From contig NZ_JBHFPV010000004.1 of the NCBI RefSeq assembly GCF_042611095.1, positions 1 to 64,000 of the forward strand: a stretch of DNA of 64,000 nucleotides, given 5' to 3'. The translations under genes and the position numbers were made by a program. This document shows, one piece after another, positions 44,395-53,126 of the stretch (position 1 is the stretch's first letter; every line of letters starts with the position of its first letter). A model generated the notes under the pieces. The model was not told where the DNA came from, made no database searches, and saw only the letters and a list, made by a program, of their open reading frames with translations. The stretch is from Meishania litoralis. GTDB taxonomy: Bacteria; Bacteroidota; Bacteroidia; Flavobacteriales; Flavobacteriaceae.

Positions 44395-46047
44395 ATGGCA
44401 GAGGTAATCAACATGCCCCGTTTAAGCGATACCATGGAAGAAGGTACCGTGGCCAAATGGTTGAAAAAAGTAGGCGATAAAGTGGAAGAGGGAGATATTT
44501 TGGCCGAGATCGAAACTGACAAGGCCACCATGGAGTTCGAGTCCTTTCATGAAGGTACACTCTTGCATATTGGTATCGAAGAGGGCGATGGGGCTCCGGT
44601 CGATTCCCTTTTGGCGATTATCGGTGAAGATGGAGAAGATATATCCTCATTACTGAATGGTGGCGCGAAGGTAATCGAAGAAAAGCAGGCCTCCGAGGCA
44701 GAAGGTTCGGCTCCCGATGCTGAAGAGAGTGATGATGATGGCGATAGTGGTTCCAGTGAAATGCCCGAGGGTGTTGAGATCGTAAAAATGCCGAGGCTCA
44801 GTGATACCATGGAAGAGGGTACAGTGGCCAGTTGGTTGAAAAAAGTGGGCGATAAGGTAGAAGAAGGCGATATTCTTGCCGAGATAGAGACCGATAAGGC
44901 AACCATGGAATTTGAATCTTTCTATTCGGGTACATTGTTATATATCGGTATCGAGGAAGGGGAGTCGTCTCCCGTAGATGCCGTATTGGCTATAATTGGG
45001 CCAGAAGGCACCAATGTGGATACAGTATTGAAATCAGGGTCATCACCTAAAAAAGAAAGCGTACAAGCAGCACCGACCGGTAGTGATGCAGTTGAGGAAA
45101 AGCGAGAAACAGGTGCCCACACGACCGTTGCCGATACCAAAATGGCGAACAACGGACAACGGATTTTCGCTTCACCTTTGGCAAAAAAAATAGCTAAGGA
45201 AAAAGGTATAAGCTTATCTGATATAAATGGTTCGGGCGATAATGGGCGTATTATCAAGAAAGATGTCGAAAACTTTAAACCTGCGACCCAAACCGAACAA
45301 CCGACAATCGAAAAAGGTCAGGTTGACAATGCCATTACAGCACCAATAAATCAACCCGTTGGTCAGGAAGGAAGTGAAGAAGTCAAGAATTCACAGATGC
45401 GCAAGACAATCGCGAAAAGATTGAGCGAATCAAAATTCACGGCGCCACATTATTATCTTACCATCGAAGTTGATATGGATAATGCTTGGGCATCAAGGGT
45501 TAAGATAAACGACTTGCCCGATACCAAGGTATCTTTCAACGATATGGTGGTCAAGGCCTGTGCAATGGCGTTGAAAAAACATCCTCAAGTAAACACCACT
45601 TGGAACGGTGATACCACCCGTTATAACCATCATGTGCATATCGGGGTCGCCGTTGCCGTCGATGATGGCCTTGTAGTGCCCGTATTGAAGTTTACCGATC
45701 AAATGAACCTTACCCAGATTGGGGCTTCGGTCAAAGATTTGGCGGGTAGGGCCCGGACTAAAAAATTGACCCCAGCGGAGATGGAAGGAAGCACCTTTAC
45801 AGTATCCAATTTGGGAATGTTCGGTATTGTGGAGTTCACCTCGATCATTAACCAGCCCAATTCGGCGATTTTGTCCGTGGGGGCCATTGTTGAAAAACCG
45901 GTGGTTCGAAATGGGGAAATCGTAGTCGGTAAGACAATGAAGGTAACTTTGGCCTGTGATCATAGAACGGTCGATGGGGCTACAGGGTCACAGTTCCTGC
46001 TCACGCTGCGGGCTTATTTGGAAAATCCGGTTACTATGCTGGCCTAA
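44395..46047 (+). CDS. pdhC: Pyruvate dehydrogenase E2, dihydrolipoamide acetyltransferase
   Basis: A 550-residue E2 core protein. Two near-identical lipoyl domains (about 1-80 and 127-205) carry the lipoylated lysines Lys43 and Lys168 in ETDKATMEF. Acidic linkers follow each. The E1/E3-binding domain (about 258-295) has FASPLAKKIAKEKGI. The C-terminal catalytic domain ends with ACDHRTVDGATG, where His523 and Asp527 are catalytic. It lies 2 bases after pdhA. A terminator follows. Confidence 0.96.
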   Translation: MAEVINMPRLSDTMEEGTVAKWLKKVGDKVEEGDILAEIETDKATMEFESFHEGTLLHIGIEEGDGAPVDSLLAIIGEDGEDISSLLNGGAKVIEEKQASEAEGSAPDAEESDDDGDSGSSEMPEGVEIVKMPRLSDTMEEGTVASWLKKVGDKVEEGDILAEIETDKATMEFESFYSGTLLYIGIEEGESSPVDAVLAIIGPEGTNVDTVLKSGSSPKKESVQAAPTGSDAVEEKRETGAHTTVADTKMANNGQRIFASPLAKKIAKEKGISLSDINGSGDNGRIIKKDVENFKPATQTEQPTIEKGQVDNAITAPINQPVGQEGSEEVKNSQMRKTIAKRLSESKFTAPHYYLTIEVDMDNAWASRVKINDLPDTKVSFNDMVVKACAMALKKHPQVNTTWNGDTTRYNHHVHIGVAVAVDDGLVVPVLKFTDQMNLTQIGASVKDLAGRARTKKLTPAEMEGSTFTVSNLGMFGIVEFTSIINQPNSAILSVGAIVEKPVVRNGEIVVGKTMKVTLACDHRTVDGATGSQFLLTLRAYLENPVTMLA

Positions 46048-46109
46048 TATAAAATTTAGCCATCCCCGGTATCTTCCTTGTGAAGAACGAAAATAGAATT
46101 AATGTCTTG

Positions 46110-46141
46110 AAAGCATCCTTTTTATATAGGATGCTTTTTTA
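46110..46141 (+). terminator. Terminator of the pdhA-pdhC operon
   Basis: AAGCATCCT (46111-46119) pairs with AGGATGCTT (46128-46136) around 8 nt and runs into Ts. Confidence 0.9.
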
Positions 46142-46160
46142 CCTTTGAAAAAAAATCGAA

Positions 46161-47264
46161 ATGAAGGCATTCCTCCCGATTATGTTATTTTTTCTGCTCA
46201 TGGATTGCGGTTCCTCCAAAGTGGAGCAAAATGTGACCCTCCATGATAGAGAGACGACCAGCTCTAAGAAAATAATGAAATCTTTTGAGAAATCAGCCGA
46301 TGTAGATGAAAGGGCTAAAGAGATTCATGAAATTCGAACAGAGGCATCTCAACCCAAAACCATGACCGGTGAGACGGCTCAAATCAAACTTCCTTCAGGA
46401 GATACTTCCCGGGAGCGTATCGAGGAAATAATGAACTATTTGACATCCGATGAGCTGCAAGGTCGCGATTCCGGTAGTGAAGGTATTGAAAAGGCCGCCA
46501 ATTATATCGCAGCTATTTTCGAAGCCAATAATATTGCACCCTATTTCAATAACTATCGAGACACGCTTTCCAATTTTGACAAAACGGCATTCAATGTCGT
46601 GGGTTATTTGGAGGGTAGCGATAATAAACTAAAAAATGAGTTTATTATCATAGGTGCACATTACGATCACATAGGAATATTAGAGCCAAAAGATGGCGAC
46701 AATATTGCCAATGGGGCCAATGATAATGCTTCGGGTACTACTACCGTACTTGAACTTGCCCGACATTTCGCAAACTCTAGATCGAACCGAAGAAGTATTA
46801 TTTTCGCCCTTTTCAGTGCCGAGGAAAAAGGCCTTTTGGGATCTAAGCATCTTGCGCAAAAATTGAAGGAGCAAGAGATAGACCTTTATACCATGCTCAA
46901 TTTCGAAATGGTCGGGGTGCCCTTGGTCGACAAGAATTATTTCATGTATGTTACGGGCTATGAAGAATCGAATCTCGCGGGAGTGGGCAATATGTATGTG
47001 GGTTCCAATCTAATCGGGTTTTTACCGCAGGCCAAGGAATACAACCTCTTCAAGAGATCTGACAATTACCCGTTTCACGAGGTTTTCAATGTACCCTCGC
47101 AAACCTTTTGTACTTTCGATTTTACAAATTTCGACCATTACCACCAAGTCGGCGATGAGGTCGGATTAATGGATTTCGATCATATGGCCGAGGTGGTCAA
47201 AAAGTCGATTCCATTGATCCAAAGTATCTCGAACTCCATGACGAAAATGATCAAATACAAGTAA
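46161..47264 (+). CDS. M28-family metallopeptidase, lipoprotein
   Basis: A 367-residue secreted zinc peptidase (signal ending LLMDC, Cys16). After a low-complexity linker (about 20-85) the M28 catalytic domain shows the zinc-ligand motifs in order: GAHYDHIGI, ANGANDNASGT, FSAEEKGLLGS and FEMVGV, with a late His in FDHYHQVGDEV. It would cleave amino acids from peptides at the cell surface. Its stop and the start of the next gene share a base (TAATG). Confidence 0.9.
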   Translation: MKAFLPIMLFFLLMDCGSSKVEQNVTLHDRETTSSKKIMKSFEKSADVDERAKEIHEIRTEASQPKTMTGETAQIKLPSGDTSRERIEEIMNYLTSDELQGRDSGSEGIEKAANYIAAIFEANNIAPYFNNYRDTLSNFDKTAFNVVGYLEGSDNKLKNEFIIIGAHYDHIGILEPKDGDNIANGANDNASGTTTVLELARHFANSRSNRRSIIFALFSAEEKGLLGSKHLAQKLKEQEIDLYTMLNFEMVGVPLVDKNYFMYVTGYEESNLAGVGNMYVGSNLIGFLPQAKEYNLFKRSDNYPFHEVFNVPSQTFCTFDFTNFDHYHQVGDEVGLMDFDHMAEVVKKSIPLIQSISNSMTKMIKYK

Positions 47265-47944
47265 TGGCAAACGTTATCATAACGGGCTCGAGCCGTGGCA
47301 TCGGTTTCGAATTGGTCAAACTTTTTGCGGATGATGGCCATAAGGTATTGGCATTGTCGCGAAATGAAAGGCCGGTCGCCGATTTGAACCATTCAAATAT
47401 CAACTGTTTACCGTTCGATTTATCGATAGACGATGATTTGAAAAAGTTGGATGATATGCTCCAAGGCGATTGGGCCCACGTCGATATTTTGATAAACAAT
47501 GCCGGAAGATTGTTGAACAAGCCTTTTTTGGAAACTACGGCGACCGAGTTTGAAATGGTATATAGGGTCAATGTATTCGGAGTGGCTCGACTTACTAAAA
47601 AGGTGCTTCCCAAGATGGGAAAAAATGGCCATGTCATAACGATAAGTTCAATGGGAGGCGTGCAGGGCAGTGTTAAATTTCCCGGCCTTTCCGCTTATAG
47701 TTCTAGCAAGGGCGCCGTAATAACCTTGACAGAACTTTGGGCCGAAGAATTCAAGGAAACCGGTCCGTCGTTCAACGTTCTGGCCTTGGGCGCGGTACAG
47801 ACCGAAATGTTGGCCGAAGCCTTTCCGGGCTATAAAGCACCGACAACGGCTTTGGAAATGGCCAAGTATATCAAAGATTTTGCCCTGAACGGCCAAAAAC
47901 TGTACAATGGCAAATTACTTCAAGTCAGTAACAGTACACCTTGA
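47264..47944 (+). CDS. Short-chain dehydrogenase/reductase
   Basis: A 226-residue Rossmann-fold oxidoreductase with the cofactor motif TGSSRGIG near residues 6-13, NNAG near 77-80, the catalytic Ser region ITISSMGG and the YSSSKGA active-site Tyr/Lys. Substrate not identifiable. It overlaps the M28 gene by one base, so the two are co-translated. Its end is 16 bases from a convergent gene. Confidence 0.9.
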   Translation: MANVIITGSSRGIGFELVKLFADDGHKVLALSRNERPVADLNHSNINCLPFDLSIDDDLKKLDDMLQGDWAHVDILINNAGRLLNKPFLETTATEFEMVYRVNVFGVARLTKKVLPKMGKNGHVITISSMGGVQGSVKFPGLSAYSSSKGAVITLTELWAEEFKETGPSFNVLALGAVQTEMLAEAFPGYKAPTTALEMAKYIKDFALNGQKLYNGKLLQVSNSTP

Positions 47945-47960
47945 TTTTTTCATTGAAGTG

Positions 47961-48314
47961 CTATTTTTTTACCAGTACGGCACATTGATTTCCAAAAACC
48001 CCGGCAATTCCCGCCGCTAGACCACCTACGATTCCTGTAATTAATAGCAATAGATTTACATTTCCTTCCAAAGGGAATAAAACGGCAATTTTCTTTGCCA
48101 TTATAAAATCATTGGCACTGCTGATGGAATAGGCATAGGAGATCCAAAAAAGGGCTATAGCCAAGAATGGGACCATGAAAACCGCCATTCTTTTAAGTGG
48201 AATGAAAAGGCCGCTCAAAAAGGCCGCCAGCATAACCCCCCACCAGGGTAGTAATTCAGAAAAGACCGCTGCGAGGACCAACGTAATTATGAAATTGAGT
48301 AATTTTTTTCTCAT
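47961..48314 (-). CDS. Small membrane protein of unknown function
   Basis: A 117-residue protein with about four hydrophobic segments (roughly 8-22, 26-38, 44-62 and 87-108) and a basic N-terminus. I recognise no family. It overlaps the end of the penicillin acylase-family gene by 4 bases (ATGA), so it is translated with it and may assist the same process. Confidence 0.8.
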   Translation of the reverse strand: MRKKLLNFIITLVLAAVFSELLPWWGVMLAAFLSGLFIPLKRMAVFMVPFLAIALFWISYAYSISSANDFIMAKKIAVLFPLEGNVNLLLLITGIVGGLAAGIAGVFGNQCAVLVKK

Positions 48315-50728
48315 GGCTTGGGATTTAGTTCTTGGGTAAACAGCACATTTTGCGCTTGGTCTTTGCTTTGCATGAAATCGAGTTCAAGATAGTTTCCGGC
48401 GGCCCAGATATCGATAAAATCGTCGTAGTATTTACTTCCGGGATTTCCTGACTGTCCGCCCGGATATACACCAAAGGCCTTTGGCGGAGAGCTCATTTCA
48501 ACGATCATTCGCCAAGAGGGGCCATGATCTTTTTTGGTAGCATTCACGATTCCACTGTTGCCCCCGATGGGTAGATCAAACCTTGAAAATGCAGGTAGGG
48601 CCTGTAGCAAATGCCCGACGAACGTGGCTTTGTAATCTCCCCAATCAATATCACCGTTTTTAATTTTCCATGCCTGAAGATCTTGCACGGCTTGCTTAAA
48701 AGAAAGCAAGAAAAGGTCTTTCGCGGTTTCCTTTTCAGGAGTGTCCAAAAGATCCATAAAGGTATCATCAGGATTGTTTTTTAAAAGATGTACGGTTTGA
48801 TATTGAAACGGATTGGCCAAGGCCAAGTCTTCGACTTTCAATTCATCCCATGTAAGGGGCACTAATTTATTCCACCAGGCTTCCCATATCGAAGGGCCGA
48901 TTTTTTCAATGTCATTGTTGAAATCCCAATTTTTCAGATCCTCTAACATTTCTGACTCCTCAGTGCTCAAGGCAGAAACATCCATGTTTTCGATCATATG
49001 CGGTAACAGTTCGGCCGCCTTGAGGTTATAATTATTGTTATGAAGGTCTTTGAAATCTTGAATATCGAATTTTTCCTTTGATTTGAAAAAATCGTTGATT
49101 ACGCGATTTCTATAGGTCTCGTACCCGTCATTGAAAACATAATAAGGGTACGATTCGTCGACCGGATGTTGATTTGCCGAACTCACGAATCCCCTTTCGG
49201 GATTTTTGATGTGCGCATTGTGTTCCTGGGGAATAAAACCGTTCCAATCATGGTCGGGGTTGCTTCCATCCATCAAGAATTTGCCCTGTCCTTCCCATTT
49301 ATTGGGAAACATGCCTTGGATCCAAAGGGCGATATCACCAGTAGCAGAGGCAAAAACAAAATTTTGGGCCGGGGCGACATGGTGTTTCAACGCACCCATG
49401 TATCCATCGTAATCCTTGGCTTTGTTAAGCTCTAGAAACGTACGTTGGTTATTGCCCCCGATATGGCCCGTCCATTGCATGGCATAGCCTATTTTTTGAC
49501 TATTGCCCTTAAAATCGGAATCATAGCTCACAGGACCGTGATGTGTATAGACGACGGTATCAAAGACCGTTTTTCCATCTCTGACCTTGATTTCCTCAAT
49601 ACGTTTGGTAGTTTTCTTTAACTGCCCATCATATCGATATGCGTTTCGGTCTTCATTCTCGAATTCGATCTTGTACCAATCTTTGACATCGCGGGTAGCG
49701 TTGGTAACCCCCCAGGAAATATCATTGTTGAAACCGATGATAATGCCCAGAGCTCCGGGAAGACTGACCCCGAAGGTATTCTTTTCAGGTGTCGCCAATT
49801 GCATGGCATACCATATCGAGGGCAACTTAAGACCGAGATGCGGATCATTGGCCAGAATAGTGTTGCCCGAATACGATTTTTCAGGGGCCACTGCCCAATT
49901 GTTGCTTCCATTATCCGGATCGGGCTTTTCCATAGTCTCGGAAATAGAATCCAAAGGAAGTTCGCCCTTTGGGATATCATGGGCCAAAACCTCCCAATCG
50001 CTCCAATCACGTTCTTTGGGAATTACGGGGTCTATGGTATCAAAGAAATCGGGATAGAGCAGGTCAAAACGCTCTTTGCCATATTTTTTCAAAAAGTTCG
50101 TGTATTCAAGATCCGAATCACCACCGGCCAACATATCGGTCATGTACATTAGCAACAAAGCGGTTTTTTTGGTGGTCCAAGGTTCTGGACTATAATCGAG
50201 CAACTTATACTCTACCGGGTAGTCAGAGGGATCCAATTGTGCAATATATTGGTTGGCACCGTCTCTGTAAGCTTCTATAAACTGTCGGGTTTCAGGGTCT
50301 TCCTGCATTTTTTTTAGGGCATTCTCGGCACCGAAGACCATGCCTTTGCGACGTTGACCTCTGTCAAAATTGATCGCTACCTCACCGATAAGTTCAGAAA
50401 TTCGTCCGGCCGCGGCATGGGTCTGGAACTCCATCTGCCATAATCTGTGTCTGGCCGTGATGTAACCTTGGGCAAAGTAAAGGTCATGGTCGTTTTCGGC
50501 AAAAACGTGCGGAATCAAATGTTTGTCGTAATGTACTGTTACGGGTTTTTCCAATCCTACCAACTCAAGTCCGTCAGTTTCACCCGACTCACTTTTGTCA
50601 TTTTGCCATATACCATGGGCGGGATCTAAAAATTTTCCCAAAGGAGGAATGCTCCCAAACTTCGTATTCAAACCATAATAAATGCCAAGTGCCAGCAAGA
50701 GCGATAAAACAAATTTTAGAAATTTCAT
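48311..50728 (-). CDS. Penicillin acylase-family (Ntn) hydrolase
   Basis: An 805-residue precursor of an N-terminal-nucleophile amidase. A membrane or signal segment (about 2-19) is followed by the alpha chain; the predicted self-cleavage site precedes Ser275 in DNGSNNWAVAP, which starts the beta chain. NDPHLGLKLPSIWY follows as usual. Such enzymes cleave amide-linked acyl groups, including acyl-homoserine lactones or beta-lactam side chains in some members. The substrate here is unknown. It is preceded by a GNAT gene 98 bases upstream on the same strand and overlaps a small membrane-protein gene. Confidence 0.92.
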   Translation of the reverse strand: MKFLKFVLSLLLALGIYYGLNTKFGSIPPLGKFLDPAHGIWQNDKSESGETDGLELVGLEKPVTVHYDKHLIPHVFAENDHDLYFAQGYITARHRLWQMEFQTHAAAGRISELIGEVAINFDRGQRRKGMVFGAENALKKMQEDPETRQFIEAYRDGANQYIAQLDPSDYPVEYKLLDYSPEPWTTKKTALLLMYMTDMLAGGDSDLEYTNFLKKYGKERFDLLYPDFFDTIDPVIPKERDWSDWEVLAHDIPKGELPLDSISETMEKPDPDNGSNNWAVAPEKSYSGNTILANDPHLGLKLPSIWYAMQLATPEKNTFGVSLPGALGIIIGFNNDISWGVTNATRDVKDWYKIEFENEDRNAYRYDGQLKKTTKRIEEIKVRDGKTVFDTVVYTHHGPVSYDSDFKGNSQKIGYAMQWTGHIGGNNQRTFLELNKAKDYDGYMGALKHHVAPAQNFVFASATGDIALWIQGMFPNKWEGQGKFLMDGSNPDHDWNGFIPQEHNAHIKNPERGFVSSANQHPVDESYPYYVFNDGYETYRNRVINDFFKSKEKFDIQDFKDLHNNNYNLKAAELLPHMIENMDVSALSTEESEMLEDLKNWDFNNDIEKIGPSIWEAWWNKLVPLTWDELKVEDLALANPFQYQTVHLLKNNPDDTFMDLLDTPEKETAKDLFLLSFKQAVQDLQAWKIKNGDIDWGDYKATFVGHLLQALPAFSRFDLPIGGNSGIVNATKKDHGPSWRMIVEMSSPPKAFGVYPGGQSGNPGSKYYDDFIDIWAAGNYLELDFMQSKDQAQNVLFTQELNPKP

Positions 50729-50826
50729 ATGCAGGGAAAATTATGAGTCCGAATGTACTAAATGGACGTAGCTTGAACAACACTTAACCATGATTTTGTC
50801 AATCAGATATGATCTGGTTTTACGGA

Positions 50827-51279
50827 CTAAAGTAACATCTTCTCAAAACAAACACTGTTTTCAACCCCTGAGTACTGTCCATAATTGGGGATCACTACAT
50901 ACCCATTTTTCATGTAAAGAGCAATGGCCTCGGGTTGGCGTTTGCCGGTTTCCAATACGCACTTTTTGTAGTATAGTTCTTTGGCCCATAGCTCAAGACC
51001 CAATAATATTTTGGTGGCAATGCCTTTGCCCCGTTGATGGGGCAAAACGTACATACGTTTGACTTCCATTGAACCGGGTTCGATTTCTTTGATGGCCCCG
51101 CACCCAACAGGTTTATCATTTTCGTAGGCCACCAGCGCATATTTTATATCAGTGATCTTGTTGAACTGATCATAGAAGGCATGATCGTTACCATCTCGTT
51201 GCGCCAAATCGGCATCGAGACGGGCAACCAAATTCTGGAAATCTATGTTCTCTGAATCAGTTCTTGACAGCTGTATCAT
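50827..51279 (-). CDS. GNAT-family N-acetyltransferase
   Basis: A 150-residue acetyl-CoA-dependent acyltransferase. The acetyl-CoA-binding core reads VKRMYVLPHQRGKGIATKIL (about 83-102), with the RGKGIA pyrophosphate loop. Acceptor unknown. It precedes the penicillin acylase-family gene on the same strand and is divergent from the SprT-like gene. Confidence 0.88.
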   Translation of the reverse strand: MIQLSRTDSENIDFQNLVARLDADLAQRDGNDHAFYDQFNKITDIKYALVAYENDKPVGCGAIKEIEPGSMEVKRMYVLPHQRGKGIATKILLGLELWAKELYYKKCVLETGKRQPEAIALYMKNGYVVIPNYGQYSGVENSVCFEKMLL

Positions 51280-51342
51280 TTATTATCTTTTCGAAAGGAC
51301 ATATTACGTAAAGTTACGAATCGTTTAATTCCTATTTTTGCC

Positions 51343-51948
51343 ATGATGGATCACATTCTTCAAAAATACGTGCCCGAAAGGGCGGTAGAACCCTCTTTGC
51401 AGTTGATAAAAAAGTCGGGGGTGCACCTGAAAATTGTAGATAAAAGGGTAACGCGGCATGGAGATTATCGCAAACTGGCCAATGGCAGCCATCAAATAAC
51501 GGTCAATGCCACTTTGAACAAATATCGATTCTTGATTACCTTGATCCATGAAATCGCCCATTTGGTCGCATTTGAAAAGTATGGTCGGTTCATTAAACCC
51601 CATGGTCTTGAATGGAAACGGACTTTTCAATATTTAATGTTGCCTTTTATCAGACCCGAGATATTTCCGACGCGATTGTTGCCCCTTTTGGCGCGGCATT
51701 TCAAGAACCCGAAGGCGAGTAGCGATACCGATGCCAGATTATCGCTAGCTTTGAAAGAATACGATGTACAACATCTTGATATGTCTTTCGTTTTTGAGAT
51801 ACCGCACGGTGGTTTTTTTAGGTTATACAACGGAAAGATCTTCAAAAAGGGCAACAAACGGGTAAAGCGTTATGAATGTGTTGAGGTCGCTACGGGGAGG
51901 ACCTATCTTTTTCAACCAAATGCGGAGGTCGAGATAATCGAAAGTTAG
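51343..51948 (+). CDS. SprT-like zinc-binding protein
   Basis: A 201-residue SprT-family protein with the metal-binding HEIAH at 69-73 and a further His in HGLEW near 87, typical of SprT/Spartan-like metalloprotease folds. The second half lacks the usual four-Cys zinc ribbon and shows only a single Cys, so it is a reduced form. Its last codons (QPNAEVE) recur as a second, synonymous copy 91 bases downstream, beyond a REP-like repeat. A GNAT gene lies divergently upstream and the GDP-mannose enzyme downstream. Confidence 0.85.
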   Translation: MMDHILQKYVPERAVEPSLQLIKKSGVHLKIVDKRVTRHGDYRKLANGSHQITVNATLNKYRFLITLIHEIAHLVAFEKYGRFIKPHGLEWKRTFQYLMLPFIRPEIFPTRLLPLLARHFKNPKASSDTDARLSLALKEYDVQHLDMSFVFEIPHGGFFRLYNGKIFKKGNKRVKRYECVEVATGRTYLFQPNAEVEIIES

Positions 51949-51977
51949 AAAGATGTGGAAGATTTGGTCGTTCCCTG

Positions 51978-52003
51978 TTGTCATCCTGAGCGCAGTCGAA
52001 GGG
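51978..52003. repeat. REP-like repeat unit after the SprT-like gene
   Basis: Contains the 12-nt core GAGCGCAGTCGA (51988-51999), which is repeated exactly at 58791-58802. Related units are dispersed in many Bacteroidota genomes. Confidence 0.55.
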
Positions 52004-52036
52004 CAACCAAATGCCGAAGTGGAATTAGTTAACTGA
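52004..52036 (+). pseudogene. Duplicated 3' end of the SprT-like gene
   Basis: 52004-52024 repeats 51913-51933 of the SprT-like gene with four differences in 21 bases, all at synonymous third positions: both encode QPNAEVE. The copy then continues LVN and a stop, while the gene itself ends IIES. This looks like the tail of a divergent allele left behind after recombination or insertion of the REP-like unit between the copies. Confidence 0.5.
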
Positions 52037-52043
52037 ACAAAGC

Positions 52044-53123
52044 ATGAACAAAAATTATTACGCCGTTTTAATGGCAGGGGGAGTAGGATCACGATTTTGG
52101 CCGATAAGCACTTCGGAGTATCCGAAGCAATTCCATGACATGTTGGGTACTGGGGAAACGTTGATCCAAAAAACATTCAAACGACTCAATAAGTTTGTAC
52201 CTACGGAAAATATTCTCATCTTGACCAATGAGCGGTACAATGAACTGGTATTACAGCAATTGCCGATGGTCAAGCAAGAACAGGTAGTGCTCGAGCCGGC
52301 CATGCGCAATACGGCCCCGTGTATCTTATATGCGGCCTTGAAAATTAAGAAAATGAACCCTGATGGGGTAATGATCGTGGCACCTAGCGACCATTGGATC
52401 GAAGACGAGGATGCCTTTGCCCGAGACGTCACGATTTGTTTCGAGAAATGTATAAAAGAAGAAGTGCTATGCACCTTGGGCATTCAACCGACTTTTCCGA
52501 ACACGGGGTTTGGTTACATTGAATTTGAAAAGGGAGGTGATACTGAATTGAAAAAAGTGCACCAGTTCAGGGAAAAACCCGATTACGAAACGGCCAAGGA
52601 ATTTTTGGACCAAGGAAATTTCCTATGGAATGCCGGAATTTTCATGTGGAGCGTAAACACGATCGTCAATGCCTTTAAAAAATATCAATCGGAACAATAT
52701 CGGTTGTTCGAATCAGGTCTTTCTTGCTATAATACCAATGAAGAGCGGGGTTTTATTTATGAAAATTACCCAAAGGCCGAGAATATTTCGATCGATTATG
52801 CCATATTGGAACCTGCGGAGTCCATTTTTGTGCTTCCGGCGACCTTCGATTGGAACGACTTGGGTACCTGGGGCTCACTTTACGACAAACTCGATAAAGA
52901 TGAAAGTAACAACGCCGTGGTAAACGGCCGGGTCATAGCGGAAGACGCGCAAGGCAATATGATCCGTTCCCCCAAAGGGAAGATCGTTGTGGTGGATAGC
53001 CTGAACGATTATATCATTGTCGATAAGAAAGATGTCCTACTTATCTATCCCAAATCAAAAGAACAGCACATCAAACAAGTTTTGAACAAAGTCAAGGATA
53101 CTTTTGGAGATGAATATGCATAA
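52044..53123 (+). CDS. manC: Mannose-1-phosphate guanylyltransferase
   Basis: A 359-residue nucleotidyltransferase that makes GDP-mannose from mannose-1-phosphate and GTP for glycan synthesis. The N-terminal signature MAGGVGSRFWPIS (10-22) continues into the catalytic lysine region YPKQF. Sugar-site segments FREKPDYETA and FDWNDLGTWGS are typical. It has only the nucleotidyltransferase half, without the isomerase domain of long ManC proteins. The DUF389 gene starts 3 bases after it. Confidence 0.94.
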   Translation: MNKNYYAVLMAGGVGSRFWPISTSEYPKQFHDMLGTGETLIQKTFKRLNKFVPTENILILTNERYNELVLQQLPMVKQEQVVLEPAMRNTAPCILYAALKIKKMNPDGVMIVAPSDHWIEDEDAFARDVTICFEKCIKEEVLCTLGIQPTFPNTGFGYIEFEKGGDTELKKVHQFREKPDYETAKEFLDQGNFLWNAGIFMWSVNTIVNAFKKYQSEQYRLFESGLSCYNTNEERGFIYENYPKAENISIDYAILEPAESIFVLPATFDWNDLGTWGSLYDKLDKDESNNAVVNGRVIAEDAQGNMIRSPKGKIVVVDSLNDYIIVDKKDVLLIYPKSKEQHIKQVLNKVKDTFGDEYA

Positions 53124-53126
53124 TAT

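Noticed and set aside
44547..44906. 119-codon frame antisense to pdhC
   Set aside because: It is a mirror of the repeated lipoyl-domain codons (a similar frame occurs opposite the first copy), not an independent gene.
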